Below, one piece after another: positions 9,890-18,054 of a DNA stretch of 64,000 nucleotides. The notes under the pieces were generated by a model that did not search any database, was not told the DNA's origin, and worked only from the letters and a program-made list of their open reading frames with translations. The position numbers and the translations under genes are program-made. The stretch spans positions 124,001 through 188,000 of the forward strand of contig NZ_FOZV01000003.1 of NCBI RefSeq assembly GCF_900116065.1, written 5' to 3'. Each line of letters opens with the position of its first letter. Within the stretch, counting starts at the first letter, position 1. The stretch comes from Brevundimonas viscosa (GTDB taxonomy: Bacteria; Pseudomonadota; Alphaproteobacteria; Caulobacterales; Caulobacteraceae).

Positions 9890-10594
9890 TCAGCCGGCGC
9901 CTTCCGGCCTCTCCAGGAACCCGCGGATCCATTGGGTCAGCACGCCGCGGTCGTCCGGCTCGCGCAGGCTGGCCAGCGCCTCGGCCGCCACGTCCGGAGG
10001 GATTCGCTCCGCCCGTCCCTCCACCAGGGCGCCCGCGTACGCCGGGCTGAACTCCGGATGGCACTGGAAACTCACCGCGTCCCCGTCCCACGCCAGCCCG
10101 GCGTAGGGTGTGAAGGCGCTGGAGAGGAGAGCCCGGGCGCCGGGGGGCGGAGCGGTCACCTGGTCCTGGTGCGAGACCGGGATGGCGATCCGGGTCGCCG
10201 CCGGCTGCATCCATGGCTCGGCGACCCGGACCTCGTATCGGTGCAGGCCGACGCCCCAGCCGCGGCCGGATTTCTCGACTCGCCCGCCGAGGGCCTGCGC
10301 CATCGCCTGGTGTCCGAAGCAGATCCCGACCAGCCGCAGCCGGCCCTTCGCCGTCCGGATCCACTCCAGCAGCGGCGAAATCCACGGATGGTCCTCGTAG
10401 ACGCCGGCGGCGGAGCCGGTGATGATCGCGCCGTCGAACCGGTCCGGATCGGGCAGCGCCCCGGCCTGGACGTCGAAGGTTTCGGTCTCGAACCGGTCGC
10501 CGAGCAGGACCCGGAACATGGCGGGATAGTCGCCGTACGTCGGCGCCAGCGCGGCGGGCGGGGCGCCGGTCTCCAGGATCGCGATACGGGTCAT
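9890..10594 (-). CDS. class I glutamine amidotransferase-like protein
   Basis: This is a 234-residue stand-alone class I glutamine amidotransferase domain. The nucleophile elbow is GICFGHQAMAQALGG, and the His-Glu pair is in CHPEF; SHQDQV is also typical. Such proteins resemble the GMP synthase amidotransferase half and the gamma-glutamyl-polyamine or CobB-like hydrolases. The true substrate cannot be read from sequence. It lies alone, divergent from the small ABM-fold gene at 10667. Confidence 0.85.
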   Translation of the reverse strand: MTRIAILETGAPPAALAPTYGDYPAMFRVLLGDRFETETFDVQAGALPDPDRFDGAIITGSAAGVYEDHPWISPLLEWIRTAKGRLRLVGICFGHQAMAQALGGRVEKSGRGWGVGLHRYEVRVAEPWMQPAATRIAIPVSHQDQVTAPPPGARALLSSAFTPYAGLAWDGDAVSFQCHPEFSPAYAGALVEGRAERIPPDVAAEALASLREPDDRGVLTQWIRGFLERPEGAG

Positions 10595-10666
10595 TCAGCC
10601 TCCTCGACCCGCCCGATATGGCCGCGCCGGCGAGACTCGCAAGCGCGGATCGGCTATCCGAAGGTC

Positions 10667-10963
10667 ATGTCCGACACGCCCGTGGTCCTGATCAACGTCT
10701 ACCGCTGCGAGCCGGAGAAGCAGGCGGCGCTGATGGATCATCTCGCGGCCGTGGTCCGGGCGCAGCGCGGGCGCGACGGCTTCGTCTCGGCCACCCTGCA
10801 CCGCGGGCTGAACGGGCGGGTGGCGGCGGTCTACGGCGTCTGGCGCTCGCGCGAGGACTGGAAGGCCATGGCTCGCCACCCCGAGGTGGCCGCCGCCATG
10901 GAGCCGGTGCTCGCCGCGGCGACCTTCGAGCCCCACCTCTACGAACCGGTCGAGGTCGCCTAG
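10667..10963 (+). CDS. antibiotic biosynthesis monooxygenase (ABM)-fold protein
   Basis: This 98-residue single-domain protein has the dimeric alpha-beta barrel pattern of the ABM family: an N-terminal strand (VVLINVYRCEPEK), a helix, then FVSATLHRGLNG, VYGVWRSREDWKAM and the closing FEPHLYEPVEVA. The WRSREDWKAM piece is characteristic. Members include quinol monooxygenases and heme-degrading enzymes, but many have no known reaction. Its stop overlaps the convergent rlmJ stop by four bases. Confidence 0.8.
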   Translation: MSDTPVVLINVYRCEPEKQAALMDHLAAVVRAQRGRDGFVSATLHRGLNGRVAAVYGVWRSREDWKAMARHPEVAAAMEPVLAAATFEPHLYEPVEVA

Positions 10964-11778
10964 GTCGTCCACACCTCGGCCCGGGCGCCGTCGTCCCCCA
11001 GCGTCCCCGCCACCCAGCCGCAGATCTCCCGCGCCGCGGCCTCGCTTCCCGGCGGCGGGTTCAGCACCACCATGGCGCAGCCGTTCATCTTCATCGGATT
11101 GGTCAGCGGACGCAGCCGCGCCTCGGCGACCAGGGCCCCCTTGGCGCCGGCCTCGGCCAGTCGCCGCAGGAAGGCGTCGAAAGTCTCGAGATCCTTCAGG
11201 GGAGTCCACACCGCGACCACCGCCTTCGGATCGGCGCGAACAATGGCCGCAGCGACATCGGCGGCGCGCATGTAGTCGTCGGCCTGCTCGAACGGCGGGT
11301 CGATCAGGACAAGCGGCGCCGGGGCCCGCCGCGCCGCCGCGCGCGCCTGGTCGTAGCCGTCGCCGGCGCGGGCGTCCGCCTGCGCAAACGGCTCCAGCGC
11401 CTCGACCAGCAGATCGAGCACCGGCGGATTGAGCTCGAAGCCCAAGTAGCGGTCCTCGGCCCTGAGCCGGCGGGCGACGAGCACGGGCGAGCCCGGATAC
11501 AGCCGGACGCCGCCGTGCGGATTCAGGGAGGCGACCTCGCGGGCCAGCGCCTCGATCCGCGGGGGCCGCTCGGCGGCGGCCATCAGCCGTTCGATTCCGG
11601 CTTCGGCCTCGCGCGAGCGAACCGCATCGCCGGTCAGATCGTAGATGCCAGCGCCCGCATGGGTGTCCAGGACTGTGACCGGCCCCGCCGCCTGCCGCCG
11701 TTCCAGCAGCCAGAGGAGAAGCGCGTGCTTGACCAGATCGGCGAAGTTCCCGGCGTGAAAGCTGTGGCGGTAGTTCAT
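10960..11778 (-). CDS. rlmJ: 23S rRNA (adenine2030-N6)-methyltransferase
   Basis: RlmJ methylates A2030 of 23S rRNA. The 272-residue protein opens with the family hallmark MNYRHSFHAGNFADLVKHA. It has the SAM-binding segment VLDTHAGAGIYDL and the catalytic motif LIDPPFEQADDY (DPPF). Length and domain order match the family throughout. It starts 83 bases from the divergent small gene at 11862 and converges on the ABM gene with a four-base overlap of the two stops. Confidence 0.95.
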   Translation of the reverse strand: MNYRHSFHAGNFADLVKHALLLWLLERRQAAGPVTVLDTHAGAGIYDLTGDAVRSREAEAGIERLMAAAERPPRIEALAREVASLNPHGGVRLYPGSPVLVARRLRAEDRYLGFELNPPVLDLLVEALEPFAQADARAGDGYDQARAAARRAPAPLVLIDPPFEQADDYMRAADVAAAIVRADPKAVVAVWTPLKDLETFDAFLRRLAEAGAKGALVAEARLRPLTNPMKMNGCAMVVLNPPPGSEAAAREICGWVAGTLGDDGARAEVWTT

Positions 11779-11861
11779 GGCCCTGCCTCCGCCGCATGGC
11801 GGTTACCGTCAAGAGGAACCGGCTCCGCCGGCCGCCGTTGCGCAGGGCCCGAGGAGCTTCG

Positions 11862-12206
11862 ATGATCGATCACCCCGTCCTTTCCGAGGCCCGGCGCACG
11901 CCGCCGAAGGCGGTGGCCGAGGCGGCGCGGCGCGGCCTCGACCTGCGCGACACCCACGGCCGGGGCGGCACCGAGGTCGGCGTGCGCCGCGCCCGCCAGC
12001 TGTCCGACCGCGAGCCGGTCAGCGATCGCGACATCAAGTCGATGTACAGCTACTTCGCCCGCCACGCGGTGGACCGGCGCGGCCGCTTCTGGGGCGATCC
12101 GGACAAGCCTTCGGCCGGCTACATCGCCTGGCTGCTGTGGGGCGGAGACGAGGGCCGCGACTGGGTCGGCGGCCTCCGGGCGGCCCTGCGCGAGGTCGGC
12201 GTGTGA
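11862..12206 (+). CDS. small conserved protein coupled to topoisomerase IB
   Basis: This is a 114-residue soluble protein of unknown function. The most distinctive part is the C-terminal half, with DIKSMYSYFARHAVDR and the sequence PSAGYIAWLLWGGDEGRDW. The latter recalls short segments seen in phage-encoded head or DNA-associated proteins, which is memory only. The start is chosen by GAGGAG eight bases upstream of ATG 11862. Its stop overlaps the GTG start of topoisomerase IB (GTGA), so the two are translationally coupled and may act together on DNA. That functional link is inference. Confidence 0.75.
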   Translation: MIDHPVLSEARRTPPKAVAEAARRGLDLRDTHGRGGTEVGVRRARQLSDREPVSDRDIKSMYSYFARHAVDRRGRFWGDPDKPSAGYIAWLLWGGDEGRDWVGGLRAALREVGV

Positions 12207-13207
12207 GCGCCGTCGACCCCGCCGCCGTTCCCGACGGCCTGTCCTACTGCAACGACGAGCAGCCGGGCATCCGCCGCACCTTGACGAAAACGGGCTTCGC
12301 CTATCACGACGCCCGCGGGCGGCCGGTCGAGGATGAGCGGACGCTCGCCCGCATCCAGGCCCTCGTCATCCCGCCGGCGTGGACTGACGTCTGGATCTGC
12401 CCCCGCGCCAACGGTCACATCCAGGCCATCGGCCGCGACGCCAAGGGTCGCAAGCAGTACCGTTACCATCCCGACTGGACCTCCCACGCGGCCACCAACA
12501 AGTTCGACCGCCTGCCGGAGTTCGCCCGCGCCCTGCCGAAGCTCCGCCGGCGGGTGGAGCAGGATCTCGCTCGCCGCGGCCCGAGCCGCGAGAAGGTGCT
12601 GGCCACCGCCGTCCGCCTGCTGGAGCTGACCCTGATCCGGGTCGGCAACGCCCAGTATGCGAAGCAGAACCGCTCGTACGGCCTCACCACCCTGCACAAG
12701 CGTCATCTCGAGGTCGGCGGCGCCGCCCTGACCTTCGCCTTCAAGGGCAAGAGCGGCGTCGAGCACGAGGTTCGGGTGCGTGACCGGCGGCTGGCCCGCG
12801 TGGTGCGGTCGCTGCAGGACCTGCCCGGCCAGCAGCTGTTCAAGTACCGCGACGCCGACGGGACGCTGTGCCCGATCACCTCCGACGATGTGAACGCCTA
12901 CATTCGCGAGGCCATGGGCGAGGGCTTCTCGGCCAAGGATTTCCGCACCTGGGCAGGTACCGTTTCAGCGGCCCGGGCCCTGCGTGAGATGGGGACGCCG
13001 ACCTCCCCGACCGACGCGAAGCGCAAGATCACTGTCTGCGTGAAGGCGGTGGCCGGCCTGCTCGGCAACACGCCGACGGTGTGCCGCTCGTCCTACGTCC
13101 ATCCGAAGGTGTTCGAACTGTTCGAGTCCGGCCGGATCGGCAAGGCCCTGCCCGGTCCCGAGGCCGTCAGCTTCGAGCGCGCGCTGGCGAAGACCCTGGT
13201 CGCCTGA
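12203..13207 (+). CDS. DNA topoisomerase IB (poxvirus/bacterial type)
   Basis: This 334-residue enzyme relaxes DNA by a transient 3'-phosphotyrosine link. The N-terminal domain contains IPPAWTDVWICPRANGHIQA, GRKQYRYHP and the helix rich in basic residues. The catalytic domain shows arginine in LIRVGNAQYAKQN, lysine in FKGKSGVEHE, the second arginine in DFRTWAGT, and the active tyrosine in CRSSYVHP. All catalytic positions I can place are present. The start is GTG 12203, which overlaps the upstream gene by four bases. Bacterial TopIB is patchily distributed and its physiological role is poorly defined. Confidence 0.93.
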   Translation: MSAVDPAAVPDGLSYCNDEQPGIRRTLTKTGFAYHDARGRPVEDERTLARIQALVIPPAWTDVWICPRANGHIQAIGRDAKGRKQYRYHPDWTSHAATNKFDRLPEFARALPKLRRRVEQDLARRGPSREKVLATAVRLLELTLIRVGNAQYAKQNRSYGLTTLHKRHLEVGGAALTFAFKGKSGVEHEVRVRDRRLARVVRSLQDLPGQQLFKYRDADGTLCPITSDDVNAYIREAMGEGFSAKDFRTWAGTVSAARALREMGTPTSPTDAKRKITVCVKAVAGLLGNTPTVCRSSYVHPKVFELFESGRIGKALPGPEAVSFERALAKTLVA

Positions 13208-13264
13208 CGGCAACCTCCCGGAAACCTGCGGTCCCTCACCCTGCCCGGCCGCAGGGAGATTCGG

Positions 13265-13842
13265 GTGTCGCATCGTTCATTCCGGTTTTCGCGCCGCCGC
13301 CGCCGTGGGCCGGCGTGGCTGCTCGTCTTGCTGCTCGCCGTCACGGCCGCCGGGGCCATGCTGGCTTCCGACCCGGAGGGCGGCGGGCGGACCGCCGCGG
13401 CCGAGGCGGAGACTCCCGCCGGAGCCGACCGGCTGGAGGGTGTCGCGCGCGTGATCGACGGCGACACGCTCGACGTCGGCGGCGTCCGGGTCCGTCTGCA
13501 CGGCGTGGACGCCTTCGAGCGGGGACAGGTCTGCGACCTTCCCACGGGCGGCTGGCCGTGCGGGGCGGCCGCCACCACCGCCATGAAGTCGCGCGCAGAG
13601 GGCCGCCGTCTGGTCTGTGAGGTGCGCGACACGGACCGCTATGGGCGCAAGGTCAGCCGCTGCGAGCGGGACGGCCTGGACGTCGCAGGGGGCTGGTGAA
13701 CGACGGGCTGGCCCTCGCCTACCGCCGCTACAGCGCCGATTATGTCGCCGCCGAGGAAGCCGCGCGTGCGCGGCGCGCCGGGGCCTGGGCCGGGTCCTTC
13801 GACCGGCCGGAGCAGTGGCGCCGCCGCGGTCGCCGCGATTAG
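13265..13842 (+). pseudogene. secreted thermonuclease (SNase-like) gene with a frameshift
   Basis: The frame from GTG 13265 (AGGGAG six bases upstream) encodes an N-terminal membrane or signal segment after an arginine-rich start. It then gives an SNase domain: RVIDGDTLDVGGVRVRLHGV, DAFERGQ and DTDRYGRKVSRC. It stops at 13699, too early. The proper C-terminal end (LVNDGLALAYRRYSADYV, then an alanine-rich helix and a basic tail) is in another frame ending at 13842. A run of five G at 13688-13692 would restore the frame if it had six. The restored product is about 193 residues. A sequencing error and a real mutation cannot be told apart here. Confidence 0.75.
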
Positions 13843-13921
13843 GCCTTCGGCCTGACCTCGATGTAACTTGCCCCTAAGGGAGAACGGCGGTTTACGAGCC
13901 GCCTTTCGTCGGAGGGTTCAC

Positions 13922-14314
13922 ATGATTTCCGTATCCAACAACTTCCTGCGCCTCGGCGTCCTGTCGGCGCTGGTCGGCATGACGCTCGGCGTCTGGATGG
14001 GCGCCAACCAGGACTTCGTCCTCAGGCCGGTGCACGCTCATATCAACTTGCTGGGCTTCGCCTCGATGATGCTGTTCGGCCTGTTCTACCGGGCCTTCCC
14101 GGCGGCCGGTCGCGGCTGGCTGCCGCTGGCCCATTTCGGCCTGTCGGTGCTCGGCTTCCTGATCCTGATGCCGTCACTGGCCCTGATGCTGCTCCAGAAG
14201 CCGCTGTTCCTGCCGGCGATGATCGCCTCGGAGATCATGCTGGTCGCGTCGATGTTCCTCTTCGTCGTCATCGTCTTCATGGCGACGATGAAGAAGGAGC
14301 CGGCGACGGTCTGA
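13922..14314 (+). CDS. four-helix membrane protein resembling part of CcoN
   Basis: This 130-residue protein has four membrane segments (about 10-28, 40-60, 70-92, 98-122) and almost no loops. PVHAHINLLGFASMMLFGLFY near the second helix has the His-x-His plus aromatic pattern of heme-copper oxidase subunit I fragments, and similar small proteins are often labelled cytochrome c oxidase-like. It is far too short to be an oxidase. The start has GGAGG upstream of ATG 13922. A hairpin (GGCGG/CCGCC, about 13888-13905) lies just before the ribosome site. Function unknown. Confidence 0.75.
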   Translation: MISVSNNFLRLGVLSALVGMTLGVWMGANQDFVLRPVHAHINLLGFASMMLFGLFYRAFPAAGRGWLPLAHFGLSVLGFLILMPSLALMLLQKPLFLPAMIASEIMLVASMFLFVVIVFMATMKKEPATV

Positions 14315-14770
14315 TCAGGCGGTGAGCCAGTAGCCGCGGCTGCGGGCGCTGACCGGCGCCCGCGTCGCCGCGACCCGCCACTGGATGGCGTCGCGGAAGG
14401 CGTCGGCGGCGGCGTCGCCGCTCAGCAGCCGCAGCGAGCGGATGATCCGGGTGATGCGCAGATGGTTGTGGTCGTTCGGCCGCAGCCACTGGTCGGTGCG
14501 GCGATAGAAGCGGTCCATCCGGTCCGTGGCCGCCGCCAGCGCGCACTGGGCGAGGGTCGAGGCGCGGACAGCTTCCACCGCCGCCGCATCCAGCACCGGC
14601 GCGTCCGGCACGGCCGCCGACGGCTCGTCCAGCGGGAACAGCCACTGGATGAAGTCGTGGTGGCGCTCCAGCGACGCATCGTCAAGGGCCAGCACTTCGA
14701 ACAGGGTGCGGCCGCGGCCGTCGACCCCTTCCCCCTCGAGGAAGGCCAGCACCCGGCCGCCGTCGTCCAT
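14315..14770 (-). CDS. OGFr-domain protein
   Basis: This 151-residue protein carries the opioid growth factor receptor-related domain found in scattered bacteria and in animals. The signature is LERHHDFIQWLFPLDEPS at about 35-52, followed by the helical part ending DHNHLRITRIIRSLRLL. The animal name does not imply that function here; the bacterial role is unknown. Its stop codon directly abuts the stop of the convergent membrane-protein gene. It is separated by 17 bases from tdh, which reads in the same direction upstream, so it may be the third gene of a kbl-tdh transcript. Confidence 0.8.
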   Translation of the reverse strand: MDDGGRVLAFLEGEGVDGRGRTLFEVLALDDASLERHHDFIQWLFPLDEPSAAVPDAPVLDAAAVEAVRASTLAQCALAAATDRMDRFYRRTDQWLRPNDHNHLRITRIIRSLRLLSGDAAADAFRDAIQWRVAATRAPVSARSRGYWLTA

Positions 14771-14787
14771 GGATCAGACTCCGGGTC

Positions 14788-15843
14788 TCAGGCCGCGGCC
14801 TTGTCCCAGTCCAGCACCACCTTGCCGGACTTGCCCGACTTCATCGCCTCGAAGCCCTCGCGGTAGTTCTCGTAGGACATCTGGTGGGTGATCAGCGGCT
14901 GCAGGTCGAGCCCGGCCTTCAGCAGGCCCAGCATCTTGCGCCAGGTGGTGAACATCTCGCGGCCATAGACCCCCTTGATGGTCAGGGCCTTGAGGATGAT
15001 CGCGCCCCAGTCGGTCTCCATCGGCTTCGACGGAATGCCCAGCATGGCCATGCCGCCGCCCATGATCAGGGTGTCGACGCACTGTTTGAAGGCGATCGGC
15101 GAGCCCGACATCTCCAGCGCCACGTCGAACCCGACCTTCATGCCCAGCTCGTGGATGACATCGTGCAGGTCTTCCTTGGTGGTGTTCACGGTGCGCACGC
15201 CCGGCGCGACTTTCTGCGCCAGATCGAGGCGGAAGTCGTTGATGTCGGTCAGCACCACGGTGCGGGCCCCGGCGTGGCGGGCGACGGCGGCGGCCATCAT
15301 GCCGATCGGGCCCGCGCCGGTGACCAGCACGTCCTCGCCGAGCAGGTCGAACTGCTGCGCCGTATGCACGGCGTTGCCGAACGGGTCGAGGATGGCGCCG
15401 ATCTCGTAGGGCACGTCATCGGGCAGTTCGATGACGTTGAAGGCCGGAGCGACGACGAATTCGGCGAAGGCGCCCTGACGGTTGACGCCGATGCCCTTGG
15501 TGGCCGGGTCGAGGTGGAAGTGACCGGCGCGGGCGGCTTCGGAATTCAGGTCGATGACGTGACCCTCGGCCGAGACGCGCTGGCCGACCTTCAGGCGGCG
15601 GTCGACGTCCTTGCCGATGGCGACGATCTCGCCGGAGAATTCGTGACCGGTGATCATCGGGACCGGGACGTTCTTCTGGCTCCACTCGTCCCAGTTCCAG
15701 ATGTGGATGTCGGTGCCGCAGACGGCGGTGCGGTGCACCTTGATCAGCACGTCCTCGTCGCCGGCGACCGGGATGGGGGCGTCGATGAGCTCCAGCCCCT
15801 CGGCCGGCTTCGTCTTGGCCAGGGCCTTCATGGTGTCGGTCAT
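14788..15843 (-). CDS. tdh: L-threonine 3-dehydrogenase
   Basis: Tdh oxidises threonine to 2-amino-3-ketobutyrate with NAD. The 351-residue protein has the catalytic zinc ligands Cys42 (AVCGTDIHIW) and His67-Glu68 (TGHEFSGE), the NAD-binding GAGPIGMMAAAVARHAGA, and IGVNRQGAFAEFVV. Unlike the standard enzyme, all four structural-zinc cysteines are replaced at their exact positions: Asp98, Ser101, Ala104 and Asp112. I chose ATG 15843, whose first base is the last base of the kbl stop (TGATG); a TTG one codon earlier is less likely. Kbl and Tdh form the usual pair. Confidence 0.95.
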   Translation of the reverse strand: MTDTMKALAKTKPAEGLELIDAPIPVAGDEDVLIKVHRTAVCGTDIHIWNWDEWSQKNVPVPMITGHEFSGEIVAIGKDVDRRLKVGQRVSAEGHVIDLNSEAARAGHFHLDPATKGIGVNRQGAFAEFVVAPAFNVIELPDDVPYEIGAILDPFGNAVHTAQQFDLLGEDVLVTGAGPIGMMAAAVARHAGARTVVLTDINDFRLDLAQKVAPGVRTVNTTKEDLHDVIHELGMKVGFDVALEMSGSPIAFKQCVDTLIMGGGMAMLGIPSKPMETDWGAIILKALTIKGVYGREMFTTWRKMLGLLKAGLDLQPLITHQMSYENYREGFEAMKSGKSGKVVLDWDKAAA

Positions 15844-17033
15844 CAAATAACTCCGAGTTCCTTGCCGGCCTGGGTGAACGCCGCGACGGCCTGATCGATC
15901 TGGTCGAAGGTGTGCGCCGCCGACATCTGGGTGCGGATGCGGGCCTGGCCGCGCGGCACCACCGGGAAGCTGAAGCCGATGACGTAGACGCCGAGCTCCA
16001 GCATGCGCGCGGCCATGTCCTGGGCCAGCTTGGCGTCGCCCAGCATGACCGGGATGATCGGGTGCTCGCCGGGCAGCAGGTTGAAGCCGGCCCCGGCCAT
16101 GGCGGCGCGGAAGCGGGCGGCGTTGGCGAACAGCTGCTCGCGCAGCCTGTCGCCCTCCTCGCCGCCGGCGATGCGGATGGCCTCAAGCGACGAGCCGCAC
16201 ACGGCGGGGCTCAGGGCGTTGGAGAACAGGTAGGGCCGGGCGCGCTGCTTGAGCAGCTGGACGACCGGCGTCGTGGCGCAGATGAAGCCGCCCATGGCGC
16301 CGCCCAGAGCCTTGCCGAAGGTGCCGGTGACGAAGTCGACCTTCACCCCGTGGTGGGCGTAGGAGCCGCGGCCCTGCGGACCGAGGAAGCCGGTGGCGTG
16401 GCAGTCGTCGACCATGATCAGGGCGTCGTACCTGTCGGCCAGCGCCCGGATGTCCTTCAGCTTCGCGATGTAGCCGTCCATCGAGAAGGCGCCGTCGGTG
16501 GCGATGACGATGTCGCGCGCGCCGTCGGCGCGGGCCTGCTTCAGCTGGGCCTCGAGGTCGGCCATGTCCGAGTTGGCGAAGCGGTAGCGCTTCGCCTTGC
16601 ACAGCCGGACCCCGTCGATGATCGAGGCGTGGTTCAGGCTGTCGGAGACGATGGCGTCCTCGGCCCCGAACAGCGGCTCGAAGATGCCGCCGTTGGCGTC
16701 GAAGGCGGCGGCGAACAGGATGGCGTCCTCGAAGCCGAGGTAGCCGGCGATGGCCTGCTCCAGCTGCTTGTGGATCTCGAGGGTGCCGCAGATGAAGCGC
16801 ACCGAGGCCGTGCCGGCGCCCCAGCCCTCCTGCGCCCTGATCCCGGCTTGGACGACCCGCTCGTCGCCGGCGAGGCCGAGATAGTTGTTGGCGCAGAAGT
16901 TCAGCACCTGGCGCCCGCCGACGGTGATCACCGGGCCCTGGCGGGAGGCGATCACCCGCTCGGGCTTGGTCAGGCCCTGGGCCTCGATGTCGCCGAGTTC
17001 CGCGGCGACGCGGTCATGGAAGCTGGCTGTCAT
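15843..17033 (-). CDS. kbl: glycine C-acetyltransferase (2-amino-3-ketobutyrate CoA ligase)
   Basis: Kbl cleaves 2-amino-3-ketobutyrate with CoA into glycine and acetyl-CoA. It is a 396-residue PLP enzyme of the alpha-oxoamine synthase family. It shows NFCANNYLGLAGDERV, SDSLNHASIIDGVRL, VDDCHATGFLGPQGRGS, and the PLP-lysine region GTFGKALGGAMGG. Length matches E. coli Kbl closely. It is the first gene of kbl-tdh, whose start and stop share one base, so the unstable intermediate can be handled by co-produced enzymes. The glycine made would feed the gcv system encoded 6 kb away. Confidence 0.96.
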   Translation of the reverse strand: MTASFHDRVAAELGDIEAQGLTKPERVIASRQGPVITVGGRQVLNFCANNYLGLAGDERVVQAGIRAQEGWGAGTASVRFICGTLEIHKQLEQAIAGYLGFEDAILFAAAFDANGGIFEPLFGAEDAIVSDSLNHASIIDGVRLCKAKRYRFANSDMADLEAQLKQARADGARDIVIATDGAFSMDGYIAKLKDIRALADRYDALIMVDDCHATGFLGPQGRGSYAHHGVKVDFVTGTFGKALGGAMGGFICATTPVVQLLKQRARPYLFSNALSPAVCGSSLEAIRIAGGEEGDRLREQLFANAARFRAAMAGAGFNLLPGEHPIIPVMLGDAKLAQDMAARMLELGVYVIGFSFPVVPRGQARIRTQMSAAHTFDQIDQAVAAFTQAGKELGVI

Positions 17034-17074
17034 GCGCGCTCCGCTACGCCGAATCCGCTTCGGGTTGAAGCCCC

Positions 17075-17983
17075 CTAGACGGTCGGCTCCGGGGCGGGCT
17101 GCGGCGCGCCGGCCAGCGGACGGATCGGGCTGACCTTCACCCGTCCGCCGCAGGGGGCGAGGTTCATGGTCAGGGATGCGGGCGAGGTGTCGCCCGGGGC
17201 GAGCACACGCACGCGGGCCGCGTTCGGGCAGGTCCGCTCGCCCTGGGCCTCGTCGGGGATCGCGCTCCACGCCAGTTCGAAGGCCGCCCGGGCCTGGGGG
17301 GCGAGGACCACCGGCGCGGGCGGCTGCCCCGGGGTGAAATAGCTGCCCGTCGCCTGCTCGCTGCGGACGGCGGTGAGATTGCGGCCCTGCGCGTCCTGCA
17401 GCGTCACCGTCGGATAGCCGGTCAGGCTGCACGGCTGCGTCCCCACGTTCTGCAGACCGATGTTGGCCACGCGATTCCCCGCGCCGGCGTCGCCGCCCTC
17501 GTTCGACAGCCGCAGCTGCGGCCCCCGGCAGGGGGGCGCCGAGGCCGGGACCAGCCCGCTGCCCTCGATCGGCGCCGGTCCCGGAGAGACCGGCCCGGAA
17601 GCCGGTCGGCTGCAGCGCTCCAGCACCGCCGTGCCGACCTCCTCGTTGGGGCCCAGGCGGCTCAGGGTGGCGTTCTCGGTGTCGCCGCGGCTGGCGATCC
17701 ACCATTCCACGCCCGAGCCGACGAAGCGTGCGCCCGACGCCGACTGGGCCGTGCGCAGGACGTAATCCTGACCGCGATAGGACAGCCGGGCCGTCGCGGT
17801 GTCCGGGTAGGCGACCACAACCGACTGGCCGCTTTCGCAGGCGTAGCTGACCCGCGGCGCGCTCGGAGCCGTCGAAACCGGCTGGGGCGTCACCGGTTCG
17901 GGCGGCGCGGCGGCCTCCTCGGTGCAGGCGGCGGCGAAGGCGAAGCTGGAGACGAGGGCGCAGGCGGCGGTCAGTGAACGCAT
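17075..17983 (-). CDS. lipoprotein with MliC and DUF4232 domains
   Basis: This 302-residue exported protein begins with a signal sequence ending in a lipobox-like FAAAC at Cys20, so it is probably a lipoprotein. After a proline-rich linker, residues about 45-115 have the MliC (C-type lysozyme inhibitor) pattern: VSYACESGQSVVVAY, ATARLSYRGQDYVL and GARFVGSGVEWWI. Residues about 150-285 fit DUF4232: RGPQLRLSNEGG, GLQNVGTQPCSLTGYP and a closing CGG. Cysteines occur in both parts and could form disulfides. The MliC domain suggests protection against lysozyme. It reads away from ispH's 3' end on the same strand. Confidence 0.75.
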   Translation of the reverse strand: MRSLTAACALVSSFAFAAACTEEAAAPPEPVTPQPVSTAPSAPRVSYACESGQSVVVAYPDTATARLSYRGQDYVLRTAQSASGARFVGSGVEWWIASRGDTENATLSRLGPNEEVGTAVLERCSRPASGPVSPGPAPIEGSGLVPASAPPCRGPQLRLSNEGGDAGAGNRVANIGLQNVGTQPCSLTGYPTVTLQDAQGRNLTAVRSEQATGSYFTPGQPPAPVVLAPQARAAFELAWSAIPDEAQGERTCPNAARVRVLAPGDTSPASLTMNLAPCGGRVKVSPIRPLAGAPQPAPEPTV

Positions 17984-18054
17984 GGGCGGGCTCCCGATCC
18001 GGTGGAAAGGTTAACGCCAGCGAACGCCAAAGGCTCCGCTTGAGCAACCCCGGA

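Noticed and set aside
13225..13255. CCTGCGG/CCGCAGG hairpin between topoisomerase IB and the nuclease gene, as terminator or RNA switch
   Set aside because: The loop is 17 bases, no T tract follows and it overlaps the ribosome site; nothing supports a specific function.
15844..15846. TTG as start of tdh one codon upstream of ATG
   Set aside because: ATG 15843 gives the standard TGATG coupling with kbl, so the rarer TTG is not needed.
18010..18025. TTAA followed by a partial second half upstream of the MliC lipoprotein as a CtrA box
   Set aside because: The second half-site does not match TTAA at the required spacing of seven.
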